DNA of 64,000 nucleotides from an uncultured Arenicella sp. GTDB lineage: Bacteria > Pseudomonadota > Gammaproteobacteria > Arenicellales > Arenicellaceae. Location: assembly GCA_947499305.1 (NCBI GenBank), contig CANMNN010000010.1, forward strand, positions 1 through 64,000, given 5' to 3'. Below are positions 25,792 through 35,689 of this stretch, in pieces; the first letter of the stretch is position 1, and the number at the start of each line of letters is the position of its first letter. Position numbers and translations under genes: made by a program. Below the pieces are notes generated by a model that searched no databases, had not been told where the DNA came from, and saw only the letters and a list, made by a program, of their open reading frames with translations.

Positions 25792-26970
25792 ATGAGCATA
25801 ACTTCAGATAAAGACACCTCGCGAAGCGCACAAGATAAGGGTTCGAGCACTACCGAAGTTACTTCGGACATTAACAATCAAGTCCCGACATTTACCGACT
25901 TACTACCGGAGCAAGCTCAGCCTTATTGGGAAATAATTCAAGCGTATCCAATAGTTGAAGCCAGCTTAATTTTTCTGATATTTTGGGCATCAGCGTCTTT
26001 AATAAGACATTACGCACTGAACTTAATAAAGAAGCTAGCAAGTAGAACGATTAGCGATCTTGATGACAAGATCATCGAGGATCTGCGCAACCCCATTTTC
26101 AAAACGGTAGTTTGGTTCGGTTTAGTCGTGGCCTCTAAATCAACTGGCTATACCGAGGGAATGGCCACCTACATTAGTGCGTTCGCACTATCAATGATCA
26201 TACTTGCATGGACGCGGGCAGCACTTTCGATTAGCGGCTCGTTAATTACCACGATGTCTCGAGATACTTTGCGATTTAAAAGTATGGACGTCCGCACAGA
26301 ACCACTGTTAATAATCAGCAGCAAGATCATTTTAATGATCGTCTGCGCTTACATGGTGCTCGTAGTTTGGGGCATCAACCCTGTTGGTTTATTAGCCTCT
26401 GCAGGAATTGTAGGTATTGCTGTGGGCTTTGCCGCCAAGGATACCTTAGCCAACCTATTTTCAGGCGTTTTCATTCTAGCAGACCGGCCCTACAAACTTG
26501 GGGACTACATTAATTTAGATTCTGGCGAACGTGGCAAAGTCACGCATATAGGCATTCGTAGCACCCGGCTAATGACGCGCGACGATATTGAGGTAACGAT
26601 TCCAAACGGCGTTATCGGCAATCAAAAAATCGTTAATGAAAACGGCGGGCCAGGCCACTCAATGCGCATTCGTTTAAATCTACAGTGTGCCTACGAGGCG
26701 AATTTAGAGCACGTTGAAGAAGTGCTACTGAATATGGTCAACAAGCAAGATGAAATTCGCAAGCACCCTGCCCCACGAGTGCGCTTTAGGGGATTTGGCG
26801 ATAGCGGCATTAACTTGCAGCTAATGGGCTGGATTAACGAACCACAAGATCGTGGCCGCATCTCGCATCAGCTCTACAAAGAAATCCACAAAACCTTTAG
26901 AGACCACAATTTAGAAATTCCCTATCCGAAACGTGACCTTACCATCGTCAATCAAGCCGAGAAAAAATAG
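25792..26970 (+). CDS. Mechanosensitive channel, MscS family (longer form)
   Basis: The protein (392 residues from the chosen ATG) has an additional N-terminal stretch and four or five membrane helices. The pore helix GLLASAGIVGIAVGFAAKDT and the signature NLFSGVFILADRPYKLGDYI follow, then the beta domain (TIPNGVIGNQKIVNENGG). It resembles the 350-400-residue MscS relatives more than E. coli MscS itself and shares little beyond the signature with the channel at 3476-4339. An in-frame TTG at 25780 is less likely than the ATG at 25792. It lies 72 bases after plsC, and the lipoprotein gene converges with it 14 bases downstream. Confidence 0.93.
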   Translation: MSITSDKDTSRSAQDKGSSTTEVTSDINNQVPTFTDLLPEQAQPYWEIIQAYPIVEASLIFLIFWASASLIRHYALNLIKKLASRTISDLDDKIIEDLRNPIFKTVVWFGLVVASKSTGYTEGMATYISAFALSMIILAWTRAALSISGSLITTMSRDTLRFKSMDVRTEPLLIISSKIILMIVCAYMVLVVWGINPVGLLASAGIVGIAVGFAAKDTLANLFSGVFILADRPYKLGDYINLDSGERGKVTHIGIRSTRLMTRDDIEVTIPNGVIGNQKIVNENGGPGHSMRIRLNLQCAYEANLEHVEEVLLNMVNKQDEIRKHPAPRVRFRGFGDSGINLQLMGWINEPQDRGRISHQLYKEIHKTFRDHNLEIPYPKRDLTIVNQAEKK

Positions 26971-26984
26971 CAAACATAGACCCT

Positions 26985-27479
26985 TTAGGTTTTTGAAACA
27001 GGCGCTGCACACGGGCCCGAAGCCGTAGCCCGAACCTCGACATCGCCTCTGCTTTTAATAAGCTCAACACAGTCGCCTTTTTTTAGCTCTATGTTACGTG
27101 ACAATACTTCAATCGCACGACCGCTTGCTGTATCAATTGTGTAGCGCATGCCCGGTGTGCGCGTCACTCTTTCTTCAGCCGCTGCACCAACCGCTGAGCC
27201 GACAAAAGCTCGCGCCAAGAAACCTAAAAAAGATCGGCTGGTGGCATCATGAATCGCCGCAGCAGACACCACATATGCGCCAACGCCAGACTGAGAGCCA
27301 CCAATGGTTACTTCTTCAGTGCCGGTTACAGTGCCATAAGAGATCGACTTATATGACTGGCTCCGTGGCACAACTTTACCATTAGAAGCACAGCCAGCCA
27401 GAATAGTCATTGCGACAATCAGGCTGAGAAATTTCAGGTGTGAGGCTTTAGCGACTCGGTCTCTTGCGCGAATGTTCAT
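26985..27479 (-). CDS. Outer-membrane lipoprotein of the glycine-zipper (SlyB/PcpY-like) type
   Basis: The 164-residue product carries a lipoprotein signal with lipobox LAGC (Cys29), preceded by a basic N-terminus. Small-residue-rich helices (GVGAYVVSAAAIHDATS, FVGSAVGAAAEERVT) resemble the glycine-zipper core of SlyB-type lipoproteins. A C-terminal beta segment carries two Cys (GDCVELIKSRGDVEVRAT and GPCAAP). The family is a tentative call; an envelope-structural role is inferred. CGGAG lies 8 bases before the ATG. Confidence 0.7.
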   Translation of the reverse strand: MNIRARDRVAKASHLKFLSLIVAMTILAGCASNGKVVPRSQSYKSISYGTVTGTEEVTIGGSQSGVGAYVVSAAAIHDATSRSFLGFLARAFVGSAVGAAAEERVTRTPGMRYTIDTASGRAIEVLSRNIELKKGDCVELIKSRGDVEVRATASGPCAAPVSKT

Positions 27480-27873
27480 TTAAATCTCCGAAAGTATGCG
27501 ACATCAGCTTCAAACTAAACTACTTTCGATACCAAAACCAATTAAACTTCAAAAGTGTAATGTTTGACTAATCAAGTATTTATCGGCTTAAGCAATAGAT
27601 AAATAGGGGACTTTGGCTAAACTCAAATAAAAGGATGAATAATTAGGGAAGCTCTAATTAATTATAAATGCTTTCTGTAAGAGCTGAAGGCAGTTAAATA
27701 CGAGACATAGATCGAAGTAAATGAGCGCCTTAAGGCTTACAAAGCGGGGCTTTCAAACGACCCCGCACTCGTTGTTGTTATTTTTTTGTCCAGGCCAGTC
27801 ATGCCCGCAAAACAATGCCTCGATTGCTAACCAGCTTGGTAGCCAGAGAGCAGTAAGAATTGATCAGAAGCTC
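27480..27873. other. 394-bp gap between lipoprotein and gshA genes
   Basis: No gene is supported. GCGGGG (27744-27749) and CCCCGC (27761-27766) form a short hairpin followed about 14 bases later by seven T (27781-27787), a weak plus-strand terminator-like element with no gene before it. The left part, AT-rich with TTGACT-like hexamers, should hold the lipoprotein promoter. Confidence 0.45.
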
Positions 27874-29475
27874 CTAGCTATTGTTGTACTGCTCTAGAAA
27901 TTCATCAAAGCCAAGCTCGTCGGCAGCTTCGAGTTCTTGTTGTTGTTGTAATGATGCAGTCGCTTGATCTACTAAGCGCTGATGGAATTCGTCGTCTTTT
28001 GCAAGGCTCGCGAAATGCACCTGATGCTTATCAGCCTGCTCTTTGGCAATATCAATAAACTCCGCACCTGCGTCGACCAAATCCATTATTTGCCCAGAGG
28101 GCGTAAGCTTAGGATCATCTACTTTCGCTTGCTGCGCATAGACCGCTGAACTGTATTCAAAGCTATCGTGTGCGGAGTCCAACAAATTCGCTGTGCCCAT
28201 GATTGCATCTAGTAACTCAGTTGCGGCAACCGAGAAAGGCACTCGCTCGACTCCTCGCTGTAGAGTTAACCCTGGATCTCGACCTCGCATAATTACATCA
28301 CGCTGATTGCTACGAATCTCTGGACAACTAGTGTCGCTGGTTTGAGGGCATTGCGAAAATAGGCAATACAGCAAAAAGGCATCGAGAAAACGTATTTGCT
28401 GCGCACTTAAGCCTTCTGCTAAAAACGGGTTAATATCTAAAATACGCACTTCTATGTATTCAACACCGCGGTCACGCAAAGCTGCAATTGGCTTTTCGCC
28501 TGACTCTGTGACTCTCTTCGGTCGAATATCGCTGTAGTATTCGTTCTCAATTTGCAGCACATTAGTATTTAACTGACGGTACTCGCCGTCTACTTTCACA
28601 CCAATCTTTTTATACGCATCGTATGTATGCGTCATTGCCTCGGCTAAGGTGGTGACATAGTCATCTAAAGAGCCGTAGGACACATGCAAGGCTTCTTGCG
28701 CTGAGTTTTGATAACCTAAGTCACTCATCCTCAAGGACGTCGCGTAAGGTAAACCGAACGTATTTTCTCGCAACGACTCTAAGCCGTGCTCTTGTTGGCT
28801 GCGATCACCTAAAAATGACTTATCGAGAACCGGAGATGCGCCAAATAAGTAATGCAATATCCATGAATATCGACGAAAATTTCGAATCAACGAGAAATAA
28901 TGCGCTGACTTAAAGTCAGATAAAGATTGGCTCTCAAAGCTTGAATCTTGCTCAATAGCTCGATCATCAAGTTTCGATTTGTAAGACTTCCAAAACTCAT
29001 CCGGAAGCGAAAAATTATAATGGATACCCGCAATAGATTGCATGATACGACCATAGCGAACCCCCAACCCCTGACGGTACACATGCTTTAGTGTGCCAAT
29101 ATTTGAACTTCCATAATTGGCTATTGGAATACTCGCATCACCTTGCAAACGACACGGCATACTCGCGGGCCAAATGCGCTCTTCCTTAATAGCATCTGCC
29201 GTGAAACTATGGAGATTGGTTAAATAGTCGATGGTGCTTTCAACATCATTGAGCACCGGCGTAATGAATTCTAACAAGGCTTCAGAGTAATCTGTGGTTA
29301 TACTCGGATGCGTTAAGGTAGACCCTAACGCAGCTTGATGAGCTGATTGCGCAACGTTCGAGTCTGGCGTCACCCGCAAACCTTCTTTTTCTACGCCACG
29401 CACAATACCTGATAAGGTCGATGTAATTTGCTCGTCTATCAAGGAGAGTGTGGAGGTGCATTCAGAATTAATCAT
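27874..29475 (-). CDS. gshA: Glutamate-cysteine ligase (E. coli type)
   Basis: GshA joins glutamate and cysteine, the first step of glutathione synthesis. The 533-residue protein is of the E. coli class: GIVRGVEKEGLRVTPD near 23, ITTDYSEALLEFITP near 59, WPASMPCRL near 101, IAGIHYNFSLPDEFW near 148, and GVEYIEVRILDINPF near 340, where glutamate and cysteine are bound. Length is slightly above the 518 of E. coli. ggt (33796-35565), which processes glutathione outside the cytoplasm, lies a few kilobases away. The start codon has no clear Shine-Dalgarno sequence. Confidence 0.96.
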   Translation of the reverse strand: MINSECTSTLSLIDEQITSTLSGIVRGVEKEGLRVTPDSNVAQSAHQAALGSTLTHPSITTDYSEALLEFITPVLNDVESTIDYLTNLHSFTADAIKEERIWPASMPCRLQGDASIPIANYGSSNIGTLKHVYRQGLGVRYGRIMQSIAGIHYNFSLPDEFWKSYKSKLDDRAIEQDSSFESQSLSDFKSAHYFSLIRNFRRYSWILHYLFGASPVLDKSFLGDRSQQEHGLESLRENTFGLPYATSLRMSDLGYQNSAQEALHVSYGSLDDYVTTLAEAMTHTYDAYKKIGVKVDGEYRQLNTNVLQIENEYYSDIRPKRVTESGEKPIAALRDRGVEYIEVRILDINPFLAEGLSAQQIRFLDAFLLYCLFSQCPQTSDTSCPEIRSNQRDVIMRGRDPGLTLQRGVERVPFSVAATELLDAIMGTANLLDSAHDSFEYSSAVYAQQAKVDDPKLTPSGQIMDLVDAGAEFIDIAKEQADKHQVHFASLAKDDEFHQRLVDQATASLQQQQELEAADELGFDEFLEQYNNS

Positions 29476-29584
29476 GGAGGGATTCCGGTCTATTGCCTAA
29501 TCGTCAATTGTACTGAAGATCGATCGCAAATGTTGTGATGAATTATGTCCAATTTACCGTACTTAGAGTGCAATCGTACATCAG

Positions 29585-30487
29585 TCATTCGATCGATCGC
29601 AGGTCATTATTAAGACTAAATTCAAAGCGCTCTAAGGTAGCAAACCCTTGACCACCCATCACTTCGGTACCAAGCTCTAGGTCGCCGATAAACCACTGCT
29701 TGTCGATAGCTCCGCGCTGATGGGCAAAGTCGAGCAGTTCGTCAAGTTCTATATTCACGTCGAGACTTGGCTCAGTTAGCCTAAACGTGATGTAGCGCCA
29801 ATTATTTTCATTACGCCTTGATACGTCGCCCCAATCCTGTTTATACCAATATTCCCACTCAAGCCCGCCAACAGTCGCGGTATAAAGTTTTTGGCCGCCT
29901 GGTTTAAATTGATCGGCTGTGTAATAAGTCCAAATCATAAACTCTGCGACAATGGCTTGTCTGCGTTGCTCTAGTGTAAGCTGAGAACGAGAATCAATCG
30001 GCACATCGGTAAGCCACATAGTAGCCGCTACATTATAGTTACCATTACTAGTCACACTTAGTCGATGACTTAAATCGGCTGAGCTTACCTCGGCTACCCG
30101 TACAGGAAAGTCGTTACCGAAGGACATTGAAGGATCCCACGGTGACGCGCCGAGTTTTATTTGCGGCTGCGCAAATACTGCCCGCGGCGACCTCGGCCAA
30201 TCCCATAACCAACCGTACACAATATCGTCGTCTCGCCTGAGCTTAACGAGGCATTGCCGAGTACCCCCTTCAGGCTTCCCACCTACCGCATGTTTGTTCC
30301 ATACGTTGTTAACAAGCAAACCGAGGTTCGTCGATTCAGTGCCGTAGTCTTCGCAATTGATTACTTCGTGTTCCGGCATTGAAATAGACTCATAGTCCGT
30401 AACACTGCAGGCACTTAGAAAAAATAGGCTTGGTGCTACTATTAAACGCCCCACAACATCACCTACCAGCTTAATAATTCGATTCAT
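29585..30487 (-). CDS. Lipoprotein with glycoside hydrolase family 12-like domain
   Basis: The 300-residue product has a lipoprotein signal (LSAC, Cys27). The rest follows the order of GH12 endoglucanase/xyloglucanase motifs: LLVNNVWNKHAVGG near 57, RQCLVKLRRDDDIVYGWLWDWP near 77, YNVAATMWLTD near 151, the nucleophile region AEFMIWTYY with E182, and the acid/base region ELGTEVMGGQGF with E275. Both predicted catalytic glutamates are present. A surface-anchored beta-glucanase is inferred. Sequence outside the motifs is divergent, so the substrate is open. It is separated from gshA by 109 bases and from the dehydrogenase gene by 27. Confidence 0.72.
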   Translation of the reverse strand: MNRIIKLVGDVVGRLIVAPSLFFLSACSVTDYESISMPEHEVINCEDYGTESTNLGLLVNNVWNKHAVGGKPEGGTRQCLVKLRRDDDIVYGWLWDWPRSPRAVFAQPQIKLGASPWDPSMSFGNDFPVRVAEVSSADLSHRLSVTSNGNYNVAATMWLTDVPIDSRSQLTLEQRRQAIVAEFMIWTYYTADQFKPGGQKLYTATVGGLEWEYWYKQDWGDVSRRNENNWRYITFRLTEPSLDVNIELDELLDFAHQRGAIDKQWFIGDLELGTEVMGGQGFATLERFEFSLNNDLRSIE

Positions 30488-30514
30488 TACAGGACTTAGG
30501 TGTCGATCTAAAGC

Positions 30515-31339
30515 TTAGCTAAGATCGTTATTTTTAGCCATTTTGGCATATTGCTTCTGGGCAATTTTAAGCAGGGTTTTCGGGAAGTAGCGCTTCAGCC
30601 ATAGCGCGTTCATTTCAAAACCTTTACCAACAGCAATTTCTGGCTTCCCCTTTTTAAAACCATCTACAATGACCCTTGCGCAATCATCAACGTCCATACC
30701 ACCACGAATCTCACTGTCCTCTTTATCATAAGCTGAGCCGTCTCCCGACAAGGCATTTGACGAGATTGGAGTTCGGATGTAGCCGGGCGTAATGGTAGTA
30801 ACCTTAATGCCGTTATGATGCACTTCGGTTCTTAGTGCATCAAAGAAACCCATCATTGCATGCTTTGCTGCGCAGTAACCGGTCCTAAATGGCACACCGA
30901 CTTTGCCTGAGATCGAAGAGGTTACGGCGAAATGCCCGTGGCCTTGCTCGATCAGAATAGGCAGTAGCGCTTTAGTAAGCGCTATCTGCCCAAAGACATC
31001 AACCTCAAAAATAGTTCGATAAGTATTCATGTCGGTATTCAAGCAGCTAGAACGCTGAGTAATGCCTGCATTATTAATCAATAAATCGATTTCACCAGCC
31101 CAATCTTTAGCCTGAGCAACCTTGCCTTCTAAACTCGGCTCATCGGTGATGTCCATCGGCAATACTAAATTTGACTCACTATCCGTGACAGCGTCACACT
31201 TTGCTTTTACGACTTCAAGACCTGCGCGGCCTCGAGCGGAAAGAATGACTCGTGCCCCTTCGCGCGCAAATTCCAAGGCCAACGCTTCACCGATACCCGA
31301 AGATGCGCCGGTGATCCAAACTACCTTTTTGTTAAACAT
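30515..31339 (-). CDS. Short-chain dehydrogenase/reductase
   Basis: This is a classical SDR of about 274 residues: the nucleotide-binding ITGASSGIGEAL (9-20), DLLINNAGI near 85, and the catalytic Ser-Tyr-Lys set in TSSISGKVGV (near 141) and Y155-x3-K159 (TGYCAAKHAMMGF). The PGYIRTP loop follows. The C-terminal part resembles DHRS7/DltE-like membrane-associated SDRs. I chose the ATG at 31339 because it begins right before the Rossmann strand and has GAGA upstream; a longer frame from 31366 is possible. Substrate unknown. Confidence 0.9.
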   Translation of the reverse strand: MFNKKVVWITGASSGIGEALALEFAREGARVILSARGRAGLEVVKAKCDAVTDSESNLVLPMDITDEPSLEGKVAQAKDWAGEIDLLINNAGITQRSSCLNTDMNTYRTIFEVDVFGQIALTKALLPILIEQGHGHFAVTSSISGKVGVPFRTGYCAAKHAMMGFFDALRTEVHHNGIKVTTITPGYIRTPISSNALSGDGSAYDKEDSEIRGGMDVDDCARVIVDGFKKGKPEIAVGKGFEMNALWLKRYFPKTLLKIAQKQYAKMAKNNDLS

Positions 31340-31427
31340 AATGTTTCTCAGCCGCTGCTTTGTCACGATTGTTTGTGACGATTATTCGCTCAATATATCC
31401 CTATAACTTGCCGAACAAAACTAGTAC

Positions 31428-31724
31428 TTAGTCTTTCGCTTCATTGTTCAAGCCTTGTTCATGTGAGCCATCTGCTTCGGCCTCGTCGAATACTTCGCCT
31501 CTGCGAAGCTCAACTACGTAAGGCCCAAGCAAGCTACCGACAAACACAATCGGAACTCCAAAAATGAGAGAAAAAGCCCAACTCGATTGCGCCTCGCCAT
31601 CGGTCAAAATGCTGATCAAAAATAGGCCAATCGAAGCGCCTACAGCCAACATCCATTGGTTACTCAATAGATATACAACTAGGCCAACAATGAAGGCTAG
31701 AATAAAGAGAATCGCGAATTCCAT
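31428..31724 (-). CDS. Small membrane protein with acidic tail, unknown function
   Basis: The 98-residue protein has three hydrophobic segments (about 3-20, 24-40 and 50-68) and an acidic C-terminal tail (GEVFDEAEADGSHEQGLNNEAKD). I do not recognise a family. It lies between the SDR gene and hslU on the same strand, 92 bases downstream of hslU, and may be read through from hslVU. Confidence 0.7.
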   Translation of the reverse strand: MEFAILFILAFIVGLVVYLLSNQWMLAVGASIGLFLISILTDGEAQSSWAFSLIFGVPIVFVGSLLGPYVVELRRGEVFDEAEADGSHEQGLNNEAKD

Positions 31725-31816
31725 AAGTCGACTATAACATTGATCGCAGGGGCCAGACTAATCAGATCAAGCCACTCGCAAATAACGACTGCTCGCGGCT
31801 CGATAAAGGGTTGCGT

Positions 31817-33160
31817 CTAGAGAATATAACGGGCGTAATCTTCATTCTCAACAAGCTCATCGAGATGCTCATTTACATAGGCTTGATCGACGGTAACGGT
31901 ATCTCCAGCGCGATCACTTGCCTCAAAGGAAATCACCTCGAGCAGGCGCTCTAACATTGTATGCAAACGACGAGCGCCAATATTTTCAGTGCTCTCATTA
32001 ACTTGCCAAGCCAGCTCAGCAATGCGTCGAATACCATTTTCAGTAAATTCTAATTTCACGCCTTCGGTCGCCAACAAAGCATCGTATTGCTCAGTCAAGG
32101 AGGCGTCTGGTTCAGTTAATATTCGCGTAAAGTCATCTACCGTTAGGGCATTGAGCTCGACTCGGATCGGCATGCGGCCTTGCAACTCTGGAATCAAATC
32201 TGATGGCTTTGAAAGCTGAAATGCACCAGAACCGATAAACAAAATGTGATCGGTTTTAATCATGCCGTGCTTAGTTGAAATAGTGCTGCCTTCGATCAAC
32301 GGTAGTAAATCGCGCTGAACACCTTCACGTGAGACGTCGGCGCTTTTGCCGCCTTCTGAGCGACCAACAATTTTGTCGATCTCATCAATAAAAACAATGC
32401 CGTGATTCTCTAAACGTTGAATCGCATTAAGCTTAATATCGTCTTCGTTAACGAGCTTGGCAGCTTCCTCTTCAGTCAGCACCTTAAGCGCTTCCTTGAT
32501 CGGCATTTTACGGCTTTGCTTTTTATCGCTGCCCATATTTTTCATCATGCCCTGTAATTGGCTGGTCAGCTCTTCCATACCTTGCGGACCGAACAACTCT
32601 ACACCAGCTACTTGAGCGGCTACTTCTACTTCGATTTCTTTATCGTCCAAACGGCCTTCACGCAGCTTCTTACGAAAACTCTGACGCGCTGCGCCATCTT
32701 TGCTCTCGGAGCTGTCGCCGGATGTGAAGCCAACGTCTCGAGCCGGTGGCAGCAATATGTCAAGAACTCGCTCTTCGGCTGCATCTTCAGCGCGTACTTG
32801 CATCTTCTTCATTTCACTTTCGCGTTGCCCTTTGATGGCAACGTCAGCTAAGTCACGGATGATTGAATCGACTTCACGGCCAACATAACCGACCTCTGTG
32901 AATTTGGTGGCTTCGACCTTGATAAATGGCGCGTCCGCAAGGTTAGCCAATCGACGAGCGATTTCGGTTTTACCAACACCAGTTGGGCCGATCATCAAAA
33001 TATTCTTCGGTGTGATTTCAGCACGCAAACTGTCGTTGTCAACTTGAGAACGTCTCCAACGATTACGCAAAGCGATAGCGACTGCACGCTTGGCATCAGC
33101 CTGGCCGATAATATGTTTGTCGAGCTCTTGAACGATCTCTCTTGGGGTCATCTCACTCAT
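31817..33160 (-). CDS. hslU: HslU ATPase subunit of the HslUV protease
   Basis: HslU is the AAA+ unfoldase that feeds substrates to HslV. The 447-residue protein has Walker [10 protein letters not shown] (58-66), the pore loop GYVG (91-94), the family-specific I domain (about 110-240), Walker [12 protein letters not shown] and sensor/arginine finger regions ([21 protein letters not shown]). It ends DYARYIL, the C-terminal tail that docks into HslV. It starts 1 base after the hslV stop region, so the two are co-transcribed. Confidence 0.98.
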   Translation of the reverse strand: MSEMTPREIVQELDKHIIGQADAKRAVAIALRNRWRRSQVDNDSLRAEITPKNILMIGPTGVGKTEIARRLANLADAPFIKVEATKFTEVGYVGREVDSIIRDLADVAIKGQRESEMKKMQVRAEDAAEERVLDILLPPARDVGFTSGDSSESKDGAARQSFRKKLREGRLDDKEIEVEVAAQVAGVELFGPQGMEELTSQLQGMMKNMGSDKKQSRKMPIKEALKVLTEEEAAKLVNEDDIKLNAIQRLENHGIVFIDEIDKIVGRSEGGKSADVSREGVQRDLLPLIEGSTISTKHGMIKTDHILFIGSGAFQLSKPSDLIPELQGRMPIRVELNALTVDDFTRILTEPDASLTEQYDALLATEGVKLEFTENGIRRIAELAWQVNESTENIGARRLHTMLERLLEVISFEASDRAGDTVTVDQAYVNEHLDELVENEDYARYIL

Positions 33161-33161
33161 G

Positions 33162-33686
33162 CTAAATCTCTAATTCTTCAATCGTTAAGCTGTGGTTAGT
33201 AAACACGCAGATGTCGGCGGCAATGGTCAGTGATTTTTCAACAATCTCTTTGGCGCTCAAATCGGTATTGTCGGCCAGTGCTCGTGCAGCAGCCTCAGCG
33301 TAAGAACCACCTGAGCCAATCGCCATTACGCCAGCTTCGGGCTCAATAACGTCGCCCGTGCCGGAGATGATATAAGAGGCTTCTTTATCGGCCACGCAAA
33401 GAAGCGCCTCTAACTTTCTAAGCATTCGATCAGTACGCCACTCTTTTGCGAGTTCAACCGCTGCTTTGGTGAGAATACCTTGATGCTTTGCGAGCTTAGC
33501 GTCAAACAGTTCGAATAGGGTAAACGCATCCGCGGTGCTGCCAGCAAAACCAGCGATGACTTCGCCTTTATACAATCGACGCACCTTACGTGCGTTGCCT
33601 TTCATTACGGTATTGCCAAGCGATACTTGGCCGTCGCCGCCAATAACCACTTGGTCATCGCGACGAACAGATAGGATAGTAGTCAT
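33162..33686 (-). CDS. hslV: HslV peptidase subunit
   Basis: HslV is the threonine peptidase of the HslUV complex. The 174-residue product begins [20 protein letters not shown]; removal of Met exposes the catalytic Thr2. Lys34 region ([20 protein letters not shown]) and [14 protein letters not shown] near 125 are typical. It is the first gene of hslVU and has a sigma-32-like promoter upstream at 33750-33779. Confidence 0.98.
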   Translation of the reverse strand: MTTILSVRRDDQVVIGGDGQVSLGNTVMKGNARKVRRLYKGEVIAGFAGSTADAFTLFELFDAKLAKHQGILTKAAVELAKEWRTDRMLRKLEALLCVADKEASYIISGTGDVIEPEAGVMAIGSGGSYAEAAARALADNTDLSAKEIVEKSLTIAADICVFTNHSLTIEELEI

Positions 33687-33749
33687 AGTGACTCCTGTTA
33701 AATAAATTCGTTTCGGCTCTCAGCGAGCGTTGCTTAAGCCTGTAGATAG

Positions 33750-33779
33750 CTATGTCGCGGCGCTTTCGACGGTTTCAAG
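33750..33779 (-). promoter_or_regulatory. Candidate heat-shock (sigma-32) promoter of hslVU
   Basis: On the minus strand CTTGAAA (complement of 33773-33779) is a perfect sigma-32 -35 element. After 15 bases comes CGACATAG (complement of 33750-33757), a partial match to the CCCCATnT -10. It lies about 65 bp upstream of hslV, fitting the known heat-shock control of hslVU. Confidence 0.6.
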
Positions 33780-33795
33780 TTTTTTCTGGAATTAA

Positions 33796-35565
33796 TCAGA
33801 GGTCCCCAAGATCAACTAACTCGATGACACCTTCACGTCGCGAGTCCACGCCTCCTTCTAAGCGTCCATCAAGATGTCGATAAACGACGCTCAAACCTGA
33901 GTTTTCACCAGCACTTTCTTTTACCTGAAAACCATAGCCTCTGAGCGCGTCGATCAACTCAGGCGCTGCGCGGTCTTTCTCGATACGCAGGCGATTATTA
34001 CGCGCAACCATATTAGGCAGCTCTACGGCTTGCTGTGGACTCAAACCCCAATCGAGAACGCCGACTAGCGTTTTAGCGGTATAGGCGATAATTGAGTTGC
34101 CACCGGGCGAGCCAGTGGCCATTAGAAACTCACCATCCTCATTAAGCACAATAGTTGGCGACATTGACGACCGTGGGCGTTTGTTCGCTTCAACTTTATT
34201 GGCGATCGACTTACCTGATTGGTCAGCCGGCTTAAATGAAAAGTCAGTTAACTGGTTATTCAAAAACATGCCCGCGGCCATTCGCGTGCTACCAAAGATG
34301 CTTTCAACACTGGCGGTGAGAGACACCACATTTCCATCGCCATCAATAACGACAAAATGTGTGGTTCCCGCTACGTCATTCGTCGCATCTATGCCATACG
34401 CCACTTTCGACGTTTCATTAAATAGCCAAGGGTCGCCAGCACTGACTGATTCAATCGCCTCAGTTGGCTTAATTAGTTTGGCGCGCTGCTGCAAATAGCT
34501 TTGATTTAATAAGCCATCAAGAGGCACCTCGACAAACTCGTTGTCGGCCACGTATTGGTCTCGGTCGGCATAGGCAAGGCGCTGGGCTTCAGCGAAGATC
34601 GACCAATTTTGAGCATCGCTACTGCCTTGTGCACTGAATTTAGGCGCATGTTCTAACAAGCCCATAATTTCAGCTACCGCTACCCATGACGAGGATGGCG
34701 GTGGCCCACAAAGGGTTTTCGCTTTATATTCCGAGCACAAGGCGGTGCGTTTCAGAGCTTTATAATTTGCTAGATCTTCCAAGCTCAGACCGCCTGCTCG
34801 CGGAGCATGGGAGGTTTGCTCAACAATTTTCTCAGCAATCTCGCCTTGATAAAATGCGCGGGGGTCATCGGCAATGAGCTCTAAGGCGCCAGCATAATCT
34901 GGATTCTTTAATATTGAACCAATGGCAATCGGTTCGCCATTGTCATCGAAGAAATAGTTATGCGCATCGACCGGGCCTTGATCAATGCTACTAGGAATGT
35001 ATTTGCCAAAACGAGCAATCATGCCGTGTAAACGTTTTGAAACTTCAAAGCCATCAGTAGCCAACTTCTTGGCTGAATCAAAATGCGCTCCCCATGGCAG
35101 CTTGCCATGGTCTTTGTGTGCCAATTCAAGCATCGCTACCATTCCCGGCACGCCGCTTGAAAGCCCACTGTTCTTGGCATTGAGAAAACCGATTGATTTG
35201 CCCTCTTGATTTAGAAACATGGTTTCGCTGACACTTTGAGGGGCGGTTTCTCGTCCGTCGTAAACAGAAACCTGATTACTGGCATTGTCGAAATACACCA
35301 TATATCCGCCGCCCGCTAATCCAGAACTTTGTGGTTCTACCAAACTAAGGACCGCTTCTATCGCAATCGCGGCATCAACCGCTGAGCCACCCGCGCGAAG
35401 GACATCCGCGCCGGCCTTGCTAGCGTGTGGATTCGCCGTAACCACCATGCCAGTTTTAGCCTCAAGTACCTGCGATTTATTCTTGCCAATGTCAGCAGTG
35501 GTCGTTGAGCAAGCACTCAATACACAAAGCGCCAAAAGAGCGGAAATACTTTTTTTCATTTTCAT
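33796..35565 (-). CDS. ggt: Gamma-glutamyltransferase (lipoprotein-type precursor)
   Basis: Gamma-glutamyltransferase cleaves or transfers the gamma-glutamyl group of glutathione in the periplasm. The precursor (589 residues) has an N-terminal signal with lipobox LSAC (Cys19), the large-subunit substrate motif SGLAGGGYMV near 81, and autoprocessing before T401 in AGTTHFVVIDGDGNVV, which becomes the N-terminal nucleophile of the small subunit. The GSPGGNSII oxyanion loop region is present. I chose the ATG at 35565; upstream in-frame codons lack a ribosome-binding site. Secretion as a lipoprotein is unusual compared with soluble E. coli Ggt. Confidence 0.95.
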   Translation of the reverse strand: MKMKKSISALLALCVLSACSTTTADIGKNKSQVLEAKTGMVVTANPHASKAGADVLRAGGSAVDAAIAIEAVLSLVEPQSSGLAGGGYMVYFDNASNQVSVYDGRETAPQSVSETMFLNQEGKSIGFLNAKNSGLSSGVPGMVAMLELAHKDHGKLPWGAHFDSAKKLATDGFEVSKRLHGMIARFGKYIPSSIDQGPVDAHNYFFDDNGEPIAIGSILKNPDYAGALELIADDPRAFYQGEIAEKIVEQTSHAPRAGGLSLEDLANYKALKRTALCSEYKAKTLCGPPPSSSWVAVAEIMGLLEHAPKFSAQGSSDAQNWSIFAEAQRLAYADRDQYVADNEFVEVPLDGLLNQSYLQQRAKLIKPTEAIESVSAGDPWLFNETSKVAYGIDATNDVAGTTHFVVIDGDGNVVSLTASVESIFGSTRMAAGMFLNNQLTDFSFKPADQSGKSIANKVEANKRPRSSMSPTIVLNEDGEFLMATGSPGGNSIIAYTAKTLVGVLDWGLSPQQAVELPNMVARNNRLRIEKDRAAPELIDALRGYGFQVKESAGENSGLSVVYRHLDGRLEGGVDSRREGVIELVDLGDL

Positions 35566-35689
35566 ACAATTAGTCGTCGTCAAATCCAGGGTCAAGAATA
35601 GCAGTCTACTCGCATCATCTCATCAACGACACGTCACACTTAAGACGTTACACTAATATTTAAGATTCAACCTGATACTGATTGCATTA

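Noticed and set aside
30900-30920. TGGCACACCGACTTTGCC, sigma-54-like
   Set aside because: The spacing between the two elements is seven, not five bases, and it lies inside a coding sequence.
35285-35656. Plus-strand reading frame of 123 codons opposite ggt
   Set aside because: It lies almost wholly antisense to ggt, whose motifs are clear; codon pattern and composition look like a shadow frame.
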